A stretch of DNA of 33,384 nt from Bacteroidota bacterium (lineage in GTDB: Bacteria; Bacteroidota; Bacteroidia; Flavobacteriales; JADGDT01). Shown here one piece after another: positions 24,202 to 32,368 of the stretch; position 1 is the stretch's first letter; the number at the start of each line of letters is the position of its first letter. The stretch lies in NCBI GenBank assembly GCA_039714315.1, contig JBDLJM010000019.1:1-33384 (forward strand), given 5' to 3'. Under the pieces are notes generated by a model that ran no database searches, was not told where the DNA came from, and worked only from the letters and a program-made list of their open reading frames with translations. The translations under genes and the position numbers were made by a program.

Positions 24202-25341
24202 ATGATGATTGCAAGAACCATAATTAACCGAACACTTTTATTAGTTGGATTATTACTGTCAACAGTTTCATTTTCTTACGCAGATGAAACCGAACAAGGA
24301 AATGATCCTGAGTCTCACGAGAATGCTTCAGAAAGTAAAGAATTTGATGCGACAAGTGTAATACTTCATCATATTTCAGATTCACATGAATATCACTTAT
24401 GGGATTACACCGATGATTCAGGAGAAATTCACAAAGTATCTGTACCATTACCTGTAATACTATATGTTAAGGATAAAGGATTTTCTGCCTTTATGTCGAG
24501 TGAATTTCATCATGATGACCATGGTGAAGTTGCGGTAGAACGTAATGGAGTTTCATTTTTAAAAGCACACGATCACATATATATAGCAAATGCAGATGGT
24601 AAATTGTCTGTGGAGGAGATAGATGGTGAAGAAGTTATTACAAATACTAAACCGTTAGATTTGTCGATAACCAAAAATGTTTTTGCAATACTATTATCAT
24701 TTACAATTATCTTCGTTGTTTTTGTAAGTGTAGCCAGAAGTTATACATCCAATAAGAAAGCTCCAACAGGATTGGCAGCCTTTATAGAACCACTTGTTCT
24801 TTTTATCAGAGATGATATAGCAATTCCTAATATCGGTAAAGATAAGTATGAGAAATTTATGCCTTATTTGCTTACTGTGTTTTTCTTCATACTATTGAAC
24901 AACTTAATGGGCCTTATTCCGATATTCCCTTTTGGGGCAAATATGACAGGAAATATTGCTGTAACATTTACATTAGCTGCGATTACTCTGATTATTACCT
25001 TGATAAATGGAAATAAAAATTACTGGAAACATATATTTGCTACACCGGGAGTACCAAAACTGTTGTTGCCAATTATGATTCCTGTTGAAATAATGGGGGT
25101 ATTGTCTAAGCCATTTGCCTTAATGATTCGTTTGTTTGCAAACATATCTGCAGGACATATTATTGTGCTTAGTTTAGTATCTCTGATATTTATATTCAAA
25201 ACCGTTGCAATTGCACCTGTTTCGATAGGTTTTGTACTGTTTATGGATGTACTTGAAATATTGGTAGCTTTCTTACAGGCCTATGTATTTACTTTACTGT
25301 CGGCATTGTTTTTTGGATTAGCTACCGATGAAGCACATTAG
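24202..25341 (+). CDS. atpB: ATP synthase F0 subunit a, with extended periplasmic N-terminus
   Basis: 379 residues against about 270 in E. coli. Residues 1-27 are a signal peptide (ending SYA), and about 28-155 form an added hydrophilic domain rich in His, Asp and Glu (HHISDSHEYH, EFHHDDHGE), which would face the periplasm. The membrane core (about 160-375) holds the a-subunit helices. The essential Arg is present at Arg310 in MIRLFANISAGH. The conserved C-terminal helix ILVAFLQAYVFTLLSALFFG is also intact. It forms the proton half-channels with the c-ring. The start could be 24202 or the next ATG at 24205. Long forms occur in related Bacteroidetes. Confidence 0.95.
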   Translation: MMIARTIINRTLLLVGLLLSTVSFSYADETEQGNDPESHENASESKEFDATSVILHHISDSHEYHLWDYTDDSGEIHKVSVPLPVILYVKDKGFSAFMSSEFHHDDHGEVAVERNGVSFLKAHDHIYIANADGKLSVEEIDGEEVITNTKPLDLSITKNVFAILLSFTIIFVVFVSVARSYTSNKKAPTGLAAFIEPLVLFIRDDIAIPNIGKDKYEKFMPYLLTVFFFILLNNLMGLIPIFPFGANMTGNIAVTFTLAAITLIITLINGNKNYWKHIFATPGVPKLLLPIMIPVEIMGVLSKPFALMIRLFANISAGHIIVLSLVSLIFIFKTVAIAPVSIGFVLFMDVLEILVAFLQAYVFTLLSALFFGLATDEAH

Positions 25342-25345
25342 TAAA

Positions 25346-25415
25346 TAGCGTAGTCGAGAGATTTGTTGATATATTTAATAGATTCCTCCATACGCTACCG
25401 TTTAGTCGGAATGAC
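25346..25415. repeat. Hairpin/REP-like element between atpB and atpE
   Basis: TAGCGTA (25346-25352) and TACGCTA (25391-25397) are inverted. The segment also contains GTCGAGAGATTT, GATTCCTCC and GTCGGAATGACG, words I recall as typical of short dispersed intergenic repeats in Bacteroidetes. GTCGA also occurs in the repeat-like segment near 1258. It occupies most of the 121-nt atpB-atpE gap. Confidence 0.5.
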
Positions 25416-25459
25416 GATTAATAAAATAGAATTTTTTGTTTAACTCAAATATATATTAA

Positions 25460-25666
<207 letters not shown>

Positions 25667-25671
25667 GAGTT

Positions 25672-25692
25672 TGTATCATAAGAGATGATACA
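25672..25692 (+). other. Stem-loop just after atpE
   Basis: TGTATCAT (25672-25679) pairs with ATGATACA (25685-25692), 8 bp with a 5-nt loop, starting 5 nt after the atpE stop. It may protect or process the atpE transcript. No T-run follows. Confidence 0.6.
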
Positions 25693-25701
25693 CAAAAAGT
25701 A

Positions 25702-25736
25702 AAACAACCTGTTTAGGGATTGCCTGCAGGTTGTTT
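25702..25736 (+). other. Second stem-loop in the atpE-atpF gap
   Basis: AAACAACCTG (25702-25711) pairs perfectly with CAGGTTGTTT (25727-25736), 10 bp with a 15-nt loop. The sequence after it is GAAAACG, not a T-run, so it is not a clear terminator. A third, weaker inverted repeat (CAACTAT at 25757-25763, ATAGTTG at 25785-25791) follows before atpF. Confidence 0.6.
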
Positions 25737-25842
25737 GAAAACGAAAATAATTAGACCAACTATAATTGTTTAAGCGTTAATTGGATAGTTGTTGTGTACA
25801 ACAATTAAGTCATCTACGTTTAAATATAAAGAACCAAAAAAT

Positions 25843-26349
25843 ATGGATTTAATTACGCCGGCACTGGGCTTAATTGTTTGGACACTTATTCCGTTCATCA
25901 TCTTGATGTTTCTTCTTAAGAAGTTTGCCTGGAAGCCAATTCTTTCGGCGGTAAAGGATCGAGAAGAATCTATCAATGATGCGTTAGAGGCAGCTGATAA
26001 GGCTAAAGAAGAAATGGCTAAGTTACAGTCTGATAACGAGAAGATACTTAAAGAAGCCAGGCTAGAAAGAGATCTTATCATGAAAGAAGCGCGTCAAATG
26101 AAAGACAGAATGATAAGTGATGCTAAATCGGAAGCTTCAAAAGAAGCCGAAAAGATGATTGAGTTGGCAAAAACGTCTATCGAGCGTGAGACTATGCAAG
26201 CAATGACGGAACTTAAAAATCAAATTGCTGATTTATCTGTAGAAATTGCAGAAAAAGTTCTTCGTAGCGAACTTTCAGATAAGGATAAACAAATGTCTTT
26301 AGTAGAAAAGCTGGTTCAGGAAGCGGAAGATAATGTAGGAAACAACTAA
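25843..26349 (+). CDS. atpF: ATP synthase F0 subunit b
   Basis: 168 residues from the ATG at 25843. One N-terminal membrane helix (about 5-24, ALGLIVWTLIPFIILMFLL) is followed by KKFAWKPILSAVKDRE, the family signature, and a long charged helix to the C-terminus that forms the peripheral stalk dimer and binds delta. An earlier in-frame start at 25789 would add 18 residues that do not fit the family and lie among the hairpins. The ATG stands 12 nt before the atpH start at its 3' end. Confidence 0.94.
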   Translation: MDLITPALGLIVWTLIPFIILMFLLKKFAWKPILSAVKDREESINDALEAADKAKEEMAKLQSDNEKILKEARLERDLIMKEARQMKDRMISDAKSEASKEAEKMIELAKTSIERETMQAMTELKNQIADLSVEIAEKVLRSELSDKDKQMSLVEKLVQEAEDNVGNN

Positions 26350-26361
26350 TATTATCTTGTT

Positions 26362-26919
26362 ATGAGCGGAACTAAAGTTGCATATAGATATGCAAAATCA
26401 CTACTCGAAGTAGCTCAGGAAAAGTCTATTCTTGAAAATGTTTACAACGATATGATGCTCGTTAGTAAAACACTTTCTGAGAATCCAGATTTAGCTGAGT
26501 ATGTTTCAAGTCCTGTTGTTAAAACAGCGGATAAGATAGCGGTGGGTAAAAAGTTGTTTGAAGATAAAATTGAGGAACTTTCAATGAATTTCCTTGTACT
26601 TATCGGAGAAAACGGACGTGAAGATGTTTATCAAAAAATAGTAAAACGTTTTATTCATCTATATGATGAGATAAGAGGAGTTGAGGTTGCTAAAGTTATC
26701 TCGGCAGTAGAATTAGACAAAAAAATACTAACTCGAATTCAAACTCATGTTGCCAAATTAACAGGTAAGACTATTGATCTTGAAATAGAGATAGATGAAG
26801 ATATTATCGGAGGTTATATCCTGAAGATAGGAGATTACCAATACGATGCTAGTGTAAAAAGTAATGTACTTAAACTGCACAGAGAGTTTAAAGACAATTT
26901 GTATATCCCAAAACTATAA
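26362..26919 (+). CDS. atpH: ATP synthase F1 subunit delta
   Basis: 185 residues. The N-terminal helical domain starts VAYRYAKSLLEVAQEK, the family signature, and the C-terminal part has AKVISAVELDKKILTRIQTHVAKLTGK and the motif IIGGYILKIGDYQYDASVKSNVLKL. It joins the top of the F1 head to the b-subunit stalk. It is 12 nt after atpF and 29 nt before atpA. Confidence 0.93.
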   Translation: MSGTKVAYRYAKSLLEVAQEKSILENVYNDMMLVSKTLSENPDLAEYVSSPVVKTADKIAVGKKLFEDKIEELSMNFLVLIGENGREDVYQKIVKRFIHLYDEIRGVEVAKVISAVELDKKILTRIQTHVAKLTGKTIDLEIEIDEDIIGGYILKIGDYQYDASVKSNVLKLHREFKDNLYIPKL

Positions 26920-26948
26920 CGAACCTATAGGACATAATAAATACAGTT

Positions 26949-28529
26949 ATGGCAGAAGTAAAACCTGCTGAGGTTTCAGCGATATTGAAAGAACAGCTTT
27001 CCAAACACAGTGTAGAAGGCGAATTAAATGAAACAGGTACTATCCTAGAGGTAGGTGATGGGATTGCCCGCGCTTACGGTCTGGCAAATGCCGAATATGG
27101 AGAACTTGTAGAGTTCGAAAGCGGCATGGAAGGTATGGTACTAAACCTTGAGGAAGATAACGTAGGTATCGTATTGTTCGGTACTTCTTCTGAAATTAAA
27201 GAGGGTGATACTGTAAAACGAACTAAACGTATCTCTTCGCTTCAAGTAGGTGAAGAAATGTTAGGGCGTGTTGTGGATACTCTTGGTGACCCAATTGACG
27301 GTAAAGGACCTATTGGAGGCGAGTTATTTGAGATGCCACTTGAGCGTAGAGCACCGGGAGTTATCTATCGTCAACCGGTAAGTGAACCTCTTCAAACAGG
27401 TGTAAAAGCAATTGATTCGATGATTCCTATCGGACGTGGACAGCGTGAGCTAATCATCGGTGACCGTCAGACTGGTAAATCAACAGTTGCCTTAGATACG
27501 ATTATAAACCAAAAAGAGTTTTACGATAAAGGAGAACCGGTATTTTGTATCTATGTAGCTATAGGACAAAAAGGTTCAACAGTTGCAAATATTGCACGTG
27601 AACTTGAAGAAAAGGGAGCATTAGCTTATACAGTTATTGTTGCAGCAAATGCATCGGATCCTGCAGCTATGCAGTACTATGCTCCGTTTGCTGGAGCAGC
27701 AATTGGAGAGTATTTCCGTGATACAGGTAGACCTGCATTGATTGTTTTTGATGATTTGTCGAAACAGGCTGTGGCATACCGTGAAGTATCACTATTACTA
27801 CGTCGTCCACCGGGACGTGAGGCTTATCCCGGAGATGTATTCTATCTTCACTCTCGTTTATTAGAGCGTGCTGCAAAAATCAACGATAATGATGATATTG
27901 CTGCACAAATGAATGATCTTCCTGAATCTTTAAAAGGTAAAGTAAAAGGAGGCGGTTCATTAACAGCTCTTCCAATTATTGAAACGCAGGCCGGTGATGT
28001 ATCAGCATATATTCCAACGAACGTGATTTCTATTACTGACGGACAAATTTTCTTAGAGTCTGATTTGTTCAACTCCGGAATTCGTCCGGCCATTAACGTT
28101 GGTATATCTGTATCGCGTGTAGGTGGTTCTGCTCAGATTAAATCAATGAAAAAGGTTGCAGGTACCTTGCGTACTGACCAGGCTCAGTTCCGCGAATTAG
28201 AGGCCTTTGCTAAATTTGGTTCAGACCTTGATGCAGCTACACTTAATGTAATTGAGAAAGGAAGAAGAAACGTTGAGATTCTTAAACAGGCACAAGCATC
28301 ACCATTTAAGGTTGAAGATCAGGTAGCTATTATCTATGCCGGTTCAAAAGGACTGCTGATGGATGTTCCGGTAAATAAGATGAAGGAATTTGAAGTAGAG
28401 TACCTTGAATACTTAAACAATAAACATACTGATACTCTTGCTTTGTTACAGCAGGGGAAATTAACTGCTGAAGTTGAAGAGGTTCTTAAAAAGACAGTAA
28501 AAGACTTATCAGCGAAATATAAAGCATAA
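26949..28529 (+). CDS. atpA: ATP synthase F1 subunit alpha
   Basis: 526 residues, slightly longer than usual. The N-terminal beta-barrel domain is followed by the nucleotide-binding domain with P-loop GDRQTGKS (171-178), the Walker B region [46 protein letters not shown] and the arginine-finger region [11 protein letters not shown]. The C-terminal helical domain is complete. It carries non-catalytic nucleotide sites in the alpha3beta3 head. The beta subunit is not encoded in this window. Confidence 0.98.
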   Translation: MAEVKPAEVSAILKEQLSKHSVEGELNETGTILEVGDGIARAYGLANAEYGELVEFESGMEGMVLNLEEDNVGIVLFGTSSEIKEGDTVKRTKRISSLQVGEEMLGRVVDTLGDPIDGKGPIGGELFEMPLERRAPGVIYRQPVSEPLQTGVKAIDSMIPIGRGQRELIIGDRQTGKSTVALDTIINQKEFYDKGEPVFCIYVAIGQKGSTVANIARELEEKGALAYTVIVAANASDPAAMQYYAPFAGAAIGEYFRDTGRPALIVFDDLSKQAVAYREVSLLLRRPPGREAYPGDVFYLHSRLLERAAKINDNDDIAAQMNDLPESLKGKVKGGGSLTALPIIETQAGDVSAYIPTNVISITDGQIFLESDLFNSGIRPAINVGISVSRVGGSAQIKSMKKVAGTLRTDQAQFRELEAFAKFGSDLDAATLNVIEKGRRNVEILKQAQASPFKVEDQVAIIYAGSKGLLMDVPVNKMKEFEVEYLEYLNNKHTDTLALLQQGKLTAEVEEVLKKTVKDLSAKYKA

Positions 28530-28536
28530 TTGGGTT

Positions 28537-28616
28537 TGAAATGTCTTAAACGTTTCCTGAGATTTGCTTGCTGAGCAAAATTGAAGTGAATTGTTGGAAG
28601 TGTTTAAGACGTTTTA
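28537..28616 (+). other. Long stem-loop between atpA and atpG
   Basis: 28537-28557 pairs with 28596-28616 over 21 bp without mismatch, 17 Watson-Crick and 4 G-U pairs; the core is GTCTTAAAC/GTTTAAGAC. Inside it TTTGCT (28563-28568) pairs with AGCAAA (28574-28579). The G-U pairs exist only in the plus-strand RNA, the atp mRNA sense. No T-run after the main stem beyond TTTT, so it looks more like an mRNA element than a terminator. Confidence 0.75.
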
Positions 28617-28633
28617 TCTAAATCATATATATA

Positions 28634-29494
28634 ATGGCGAATTTAAAAGAAATTAGAAATCGTATTACATCTGTTTCATCAACGAGGCAGATTACGAGTG
28701 CCATGAAAATGGTTTCTGCCTCTAAATTAAAGAGGGCTCAAGAAGCAGCTTTCAGTTTACGTCCTTATGCTGATAAACTTCAAGAGATTATTAAAAACGT
28801 ATCTTCTTCACTAGATGGTGATGCACAGTCTATGTATTCAGCTAAGCGTGATGTAAAAAAGGTTTTGATAATTGCGGTTTCTTCGAATAGAGGGTTGTGT
28901 GGAGCATTCAATGTTAATGTTGGAAAAAAAATCAATGAGATAGTAAGAGATAGATATAATAATGTATCTGTTGAAGTACTGACCATTGGTAAGAAAATCA
29001 ACGACATAGCTGTGAAAACTTATCCTGTAGTTGCTGATCACAGTGATTTATTAGATGATATTTCATTTGAAAATACAGTCAAAATTGCTCAATGGGCAAT
29101 GGATAGATTTGAAGAAGGTAAGTATGATAGAATTGATGTAGTTTATAATAAGTTTAAAAATGCTGCAACACAAGTTCTTACTCAGGAACAATTTCTTCCT
29201 ATTATTGCTAATGAATCTGATTCTTCAGTTAGTACGGATTACATATTTGAGCCGGGTAAAGATCGTATTATCACTGATTTGATGCCTACATCATTAAAAG
29301 TTCAGCTGCATGGAGCTATACTAGACTCTAACGCGGCAGAACATGGTGCACGTATGACAAGTATGCATAAAGCTACTGATAATGCTACAGAACTGATAGG
29401 CGAACTTAAACTGACATATAATAAAGCACGTCAGGCTTCTATAACCAACGAAATTCTTGAAATAGTTGGTGGGGCCGAAGCACTAAATAGTTAA
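28634..29494 (+). CDS. atpG: ATP synthase F1 subunit gamma
   Basis: 286 residues. The N-terminal helix starts NLKEIRNRITSVSSTRQITSAMKMVSASKLKRAQ and the C-terminal helix has AAEHGARMTSMHKATDNATELIGELKLTYNKARQASITNEILEIVGGAEAL; these two helices form the rotating central shaft. The middle Rossmann-like part has SSNRGLCGAFN. Last gene of the atp operon; a terminator follows the stop by 28 nt. AtpD and AtpC are not adjacent. Confidence 0.96.
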   Translation: MANLKEIRNRITSVSSTRQITSAMKMVSASKLKRAQEAAFSLRPYADKLQEIIKNVSSSLDGDAQSMYSAKRDVKKVLIIAVSSNRGLCGAFNVNVGKKINEIVRDRYNNVSVEVLTIGKKINDIAVKTYPVVADHSDLLDDISFENTVKIAQWAMDRFEEGKYDRIDVVYNKFKNAATQVLTQEQFLPIIANESDSSVSTDYIFEPGKDRIITDLMPTSLKVQLHGAILDSNAAEHGARMTSMHKATDNATELIGELKLTYNKARQASITNEILEIVGGAEALNS

Positions 29495-29522
29495 TTCAGC
29501 TTTTAACAATATAATTTTTATT

Positions 29523-29559
29523 AACCACTTCTGTTTTTAATATCGGGAGTGGTTTTTTT
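29523..29559 (+). terminator. Intrinsic terminator of the atp operon
   Basis: AACCACTT (29523-29530) pairs with GAGTGGTT-type arm AGTGGTT (29548-29554) over 7 bp with a further T-G pair, loop about 16 nt, followed by a run of T to 29559. Confidence 0.85.
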
Positions 29560-29699
29560 ATTATATTTAATTGAAGTTTCCCACGTTATAGTTTTTACAT
29601 CCGAGACGTGAATATAATCCCCGATATTTATCTATGCCCGGGTGCAGAGCATTGTTATGATGAGGTTTATTTGTTTTTAACGAAGGGAGCAGCGAAATA

Positions 29700-29878
29700 T
29701 AGTTCGCCCGGATGGAAGTGGCAGCCTTTGTTTGGGATAGCTTGTGAGAAATATATTTTGGCGGCTGAGCCATAGCGAAGACCCCGAAATGTAATTTTCG
29801 AACTGCTATGCCGTACAAAGCTATAGCGGATAGCCTGTCTGCCAATCCGGGCAGGCCGGAAATAGCGCCAAAAAAAAG
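29700..29878 (+). ncRNA. Candidate structured RNA or dispersed structured element
   Basis: This fills most of the 425-nt gap after atpG. Three nested stems are visible. P1: GCCCGGAT (29706-29713) with ATCCGGGC (29845-29852), perfect 8 bp. P2: 29726-29741 with 29805-29820, containing CTTTGT/ACAAAG and ATAGC/GCTAT in one register with two mismatches. P3: 29745-29761 with 29784-29800, 17 positions with one mismatch. Five pairs are G-U in the plus strand and would be A-C in the minus strand, which favours plus-strand RNA. P1's 3' arm can alternatively form the local hairpin CTGCC/GGCAG. It ends GCGCCA plus an A-run, not a T-run. I recall similar intergenic sequences in other flavobacterial genomes, but cannot name a family. 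Confidence 0.5.
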
Positions 29879-29919
29879 ACATGGGAAATTTCAGAAGTTA
29901 ATAAACCAATTTGATTATT

Positions 29920-30564
29920 ATGAATGAGAGAAAGATATTAATTGTTGCCTTTTTATTGATCTTACCTTTTTACAGTTTCTCTCAAAGTAAGTTTGGAGTT
30001 GGCGGATCTTATATTTATAACAATTCTGAATATGTTTTAGGCAAGGTTATTCCATTTGTAGATAGTTTTAGTATACTCGATGATAAGAATGGTTTTGATG
30101 TTGAGTTACACTACAAATATAGGTTTAATGAGAAGTTTGCAATTTCTTCAAAGGTTGATTACCTAAGAGTTAAGCAGAAATATGAAATTGTGTTCCTGTC
30201 TCTTCTTTATGATAAGTTTGAAAGGGTATTTGATCAGCACTACCTGGAGTTTGCAGTTTACCCAAATTTATATTTCTCACGTGATTTTGCGGTTTATTTT
30301 GGGCCAAAACTTATATACAATATCAAGAATTCAGAGGTGAATAATGAATTAAATGAATACGGATTAGGGATAAATTTCAATACAATGAGTATTGGTCTGG
30401 ATATAGGATTGAATTATGTTTATGAGATGTTTTATTTCGATTTGTCTTATTCCTATTTGCCCAATCATACTATTGGAAACATCGAAATATTAAATTATCA
30501 GTCCGATATACCGGTTACTTATAACGCTACACGTGTCAATTTTACTGTGGGACTTGAGTTTTAG
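29920..30564 (+). CDS. Outer-membrane beta-barrel protein of unknown function
   Basis: 214 residues from the ATG at 29920; a TTG nine bases earlier is the alternative. The signal peptide (about 1-21) ends FYSFSQ. The rest has alternating aromatic/polar strands typical of an eight-strand barrel (ELHYKYRFNEKFAISSKVDYLR, YLEFAVYPNLYFSRDFAVYFGPKLIYN, IGLDIGLNYVYEMFYFDLSYSY), with C-terminal RVNFTVGLEF ending in Phe. It resembles the general outer-membrane protein beta-barrel group common in Bacteroidetes. No operon partner; it converges on the biotin carrier gene. Confidence 0.75.
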   Translation: MNERKILIVAFLLILPFYSFSQSKFGVGGSYIYNNSEYVLGKVIPFVDSFSILDDKNGFDVELHYKYRFNEKFAISSKVDYLRVKQKYEIVFLSLLYDKFERVFDQHYLEFAVYPNLYFSRDFAVYFGPKLIYNIKNSEVNNELNEYGLGINFNTMSIGLDIGLNYVYEMFYFDLSYSYLPNHTIGNIEILNYQSDIPVTYNATRVNFTVGLEF

Positions 30565-30598
30565 CTTATGGTCTATTTTAGAAATTGGAGTGTTAGGT

Positions 30599-31105
30599 TC
30601 ATTCAAGTTCTATTAAGATTTCATCTTTATCTACAGTATCATTTTTTGAGATGTTAACATTTTTAATTTTTCCGACACTGTTAGATTTTATTATGTTCTC
30701 CATTTTCATGGCTTCTAATACTAGTAGGTGTTGTCCCTCTTTAATCGGATCATTTTTTTTGATTAATATGTCCAGTACCAGCCCCGGCATAGGTGCTTTA
30801 ATATATCTTGACTCGCTATCATTCTTCCTTCCATATCCTAAATTATGAATTAATTTATCGTATTGATCTCTTAAATTGGTCTTGAAGTATTTACCGTTTA
30901 CCAGTATTTCTATTGTTTTGGTGTTTTCGTTTAAGTCTATAATATCCAAATCGTATTCAATACCATCTTTTTCTATGATATAGTTGTTTTTATTTTGCGA
31001 CTTGATCGAAAAACTGAAATTATCGGAGTCTATTTTACCTGTAAATATAGAATCTTCACTTAGTTCAATTTCATATTTACGGTTATTTACATTTGCTTCT
31101 GACAT
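30599..31105 (-). CDS. Biotin carboxyl carrier protein (acyl-CoA carboxylase type)
   Basis: 168 residues. The C-terminal biotinyl domain (about 95-168) has APMPGLVLDILIKKNDPIKEGQ and the biotin site EAMKMEN, with Lys134 to be biotinylated. The N-terminal part (about 8-85) is a beta-rich domain as found before the biotinyl domain in propionyl- or methylcrotonyl-CoA carboxylases. It would carry CO2 between a biotin carboxylase and a carboxyltransferase in the cytoplasm. Both partner genes are absent nearby, which is unusual since relatives often sit next to them. With the epimerase at 1.3 kb, propionyl-CoA carboxylation is a plausible role. Confidence 0.88.
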   Translation of the reverse strand: MSEANVNNRKYEIELSEDSIFTGKIDSDNFSFSIKSQNKNNYIIEKDGIEYDLDIIDLNENTKTIEILVNGKYFKTNLRDQYDKLIHNLGYGRKNDSESRYIKAPMPGLVLDILIKKNDPIKEGQHLLVLEAMKMENIIKSNSVGKIKNVNISKNDTVDKDEILIELE

Positions 31106-31219
31106 TTATGAGATGATTTTAAGAGTTATAGCGCTAAATTTTTAATAACTTTAGATATGGCATATTATTTGCGATCATCATACTAAAGTATTAAAATTAG
31201 TAATTTAAAATTGTCTACA

Positions 31220-31840
31220 ATGAAAAGAATTATATTATTATCAATTGCTCTTGTAACTTTTCTTTCGGTAAACGCGCAGAACAATACTAAAGTTGGTATA
31301 AAAGGAGGCTTTAATTATAATATGTCTTCTACTGATTTAAGTGATGCTCCGCTTGGTGCCTGGAATGCAATAAAGGATCCTAAAGCGAACAACGGATGGC
31401 ATTTAGGTGTGCAATACAGAAGTTATTGCGGCGAGAAATTATATATTCAGCCCGAGTTAATTTATTCCCAGACATCAGAATCGTACGAAATAGACCTAAA
31501 TAATAATTGGATTAAAACTGATTTTGATGATAGGATGGTAGATATAAACCTATTGTTGGGGATGAAATTTATGGATATGATCAGAGTTTATGGCGGACCA
31601 ATGGGGATGCTGAATGTTGGAACAAATCAGGAAGCTAATGATATAGTAACAGCGTATAAATCTTTTAGAATGGGATATCAATTAGGGATTGGGGTAGATC
31701 TGTTATCTGCATTTACCTTTGATGTTTCTTATAAAGGAAGTTTTAATTCTGATAATGGAGTTATGAAAGTTGGTGGAGTAGATGTTCCGGTATCTCAAAA
31801 TGTATCTCAGGTATTATTGGGTGTTGGAGTTTTGTTTTAA
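31220..31840 (+). CDS. Outer-membrane beta-barrel protein (PorT-like family)
   Basis: 206 residues from the ATG at 31220; a TTG at 31211 would add three residues. The signal peptide ends SVNAQ. The start NTKVGIKGGFNYN and the strands WHLGVQYRSYCGEKLYIQPELIYSQ, VDINLLLGMKFMDMIRVYGGPMGML, FRMGYQLGIGVDLLSAFTFDVSYKGSF and the end VLLGVGVLF fit the porin-family outer-membrane beta-barrel domain widespread in Bacteroidetes. No specific function can be given. It converges on the next gene. Confidence 0.8.
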   Translation: MKRIILLSIALVTFLSVNAQNNTKVGIKGGFNYNMSSTDLSDAPLGAWNAIKDPKANNGWHLGVQYRSYCGEKLYIQPELIYSQTSESYEIDLNNNWIKTDFDDRMVDINLLLGMKFMDMIRVYGGPMGMLNVGTNQEANDIVTAYKSFRMGYQLGIGVDLLSAFTFDVSYKGSFNSDNGVMKVGGVDVPVSQNVSQVLLGVGVLF

Positions 31841-31868
31841 AAAAAAAGGGAGGCTTAAAAAACCTCCC
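31839..31868 (-). terminator. Terminator between convergent outer-membrane genes
   Basis: GGGAGG (31848-31853) pairs with CCTCCC (31863-31868) across a 9-nt loop. The A9 run (31839-31847) gives a T-run after the hairpin on the minus strand, for the gene ending at 31875. The plus-strand gene ends at 31840, directly before it, and may also stop here although no T-run follows on that side. Confidence 0.82.
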
Positions 31869-31874
31869 TGTATA

Positions 31875-32312
31875 TTATAATCTCATTGTTAACCCAAGAC
31901 CTGCTGTTCCACCACTGGTATGTCCGCCACCAAATTCAAGGTAGATACCCCATTTTTCACTCCAGAACCATCGTCCTCCTACCTGAAGTCCTGCATCAAA
32001 ATCACTGTCATTACCATTGTTTTTATCGTTACCGTTGTCTAAGCCAAAAGCATATCCTGCATTTGCTCCTGCGTATACATCCCATTGAGCAGGTAAATCA
32101 ATAAGAGTGTCAAAGTAAAAATTAGCTTTTACTCCGGCAGTTAAATAACTCAATTCCAGATTTGTACCCGCTGCAGGTGCAATTGTTATATTTTCAGCTA
32201 CAGGTATCTCATAACTTAAACCTATAACACCAAAATTTAATTGACTTGTTGCCTGTGCAAATAAACCGTTCATTGCAAATAGCATAATAACTAATAGTGT
32301 AATTTTTTTCAT
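31875..32312 (-). CDS. Small outer-membrane barrel protein
   Basis: 145 residues from the ATG at 32312, which begins MKKITLLVIMLFAMNGLFAQ, a clear signal peptide; a start at 32339 would add nine residues before it and is less likely. The mature part has short beta-strands with Gly and aromatic residues (LNFGVIGLSYEIPV, LTAGVKANFYFDTL, WDVYAGANAGYAFGL, FDAGLQVGGRWFWSEKWGIYLEFGGGH) and a loop rich in Asn and Asp (about 96-112), ending LGLTMRL. It looks like a small eight-stranded barrel. Function unknown. Confidence 0.72.
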   Translation of the reverse strand: MKKITLLVIMLFAMNGLFAQATSQLNFGVIGLSYEIPVAENITIAPAAGTNLELSYLTAGVKANFYFDTLIDLPAQWDVYAGANAGYAFGLDNGNDKNNGNDSDFDAGLQVGGRWFWSEKWGIYLEFGGGHTSGGTAGLGLTMRL

Positions 32313-32368
32313 CTTACATATTATTTTAATTAATAACATGGATATTTATGATCCATATAAAAGTTTGT

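Noticed and set aside
25789-25842. N-terminal extension of AtpF
   Set aside because: The additional residues lie over intergenic hairpins and do not fit subunit b; the ATG at 25843 starts the conserved membrane helix.
29700-29878. The 29.7-kb element as tmRNA, RNase P RNA or SRP RNA
   Set aside because: No tag reading frame, tRNA-like ends, or conserved motifs of those RNAs are visible.
29567-29882. Minus-strand open frames across the 29.7-kb element
   Set aside because: They overlap the paired stems, have no protein motif, and their sequence is explained by the RNA-like structure.
31166-31180. TATTATTTG as a -7 box before the gene at 31220
   Set aside because: It has one extra base compared with TAnnTTTG and lacks a good -33 element, so it was not listed as a promoter.
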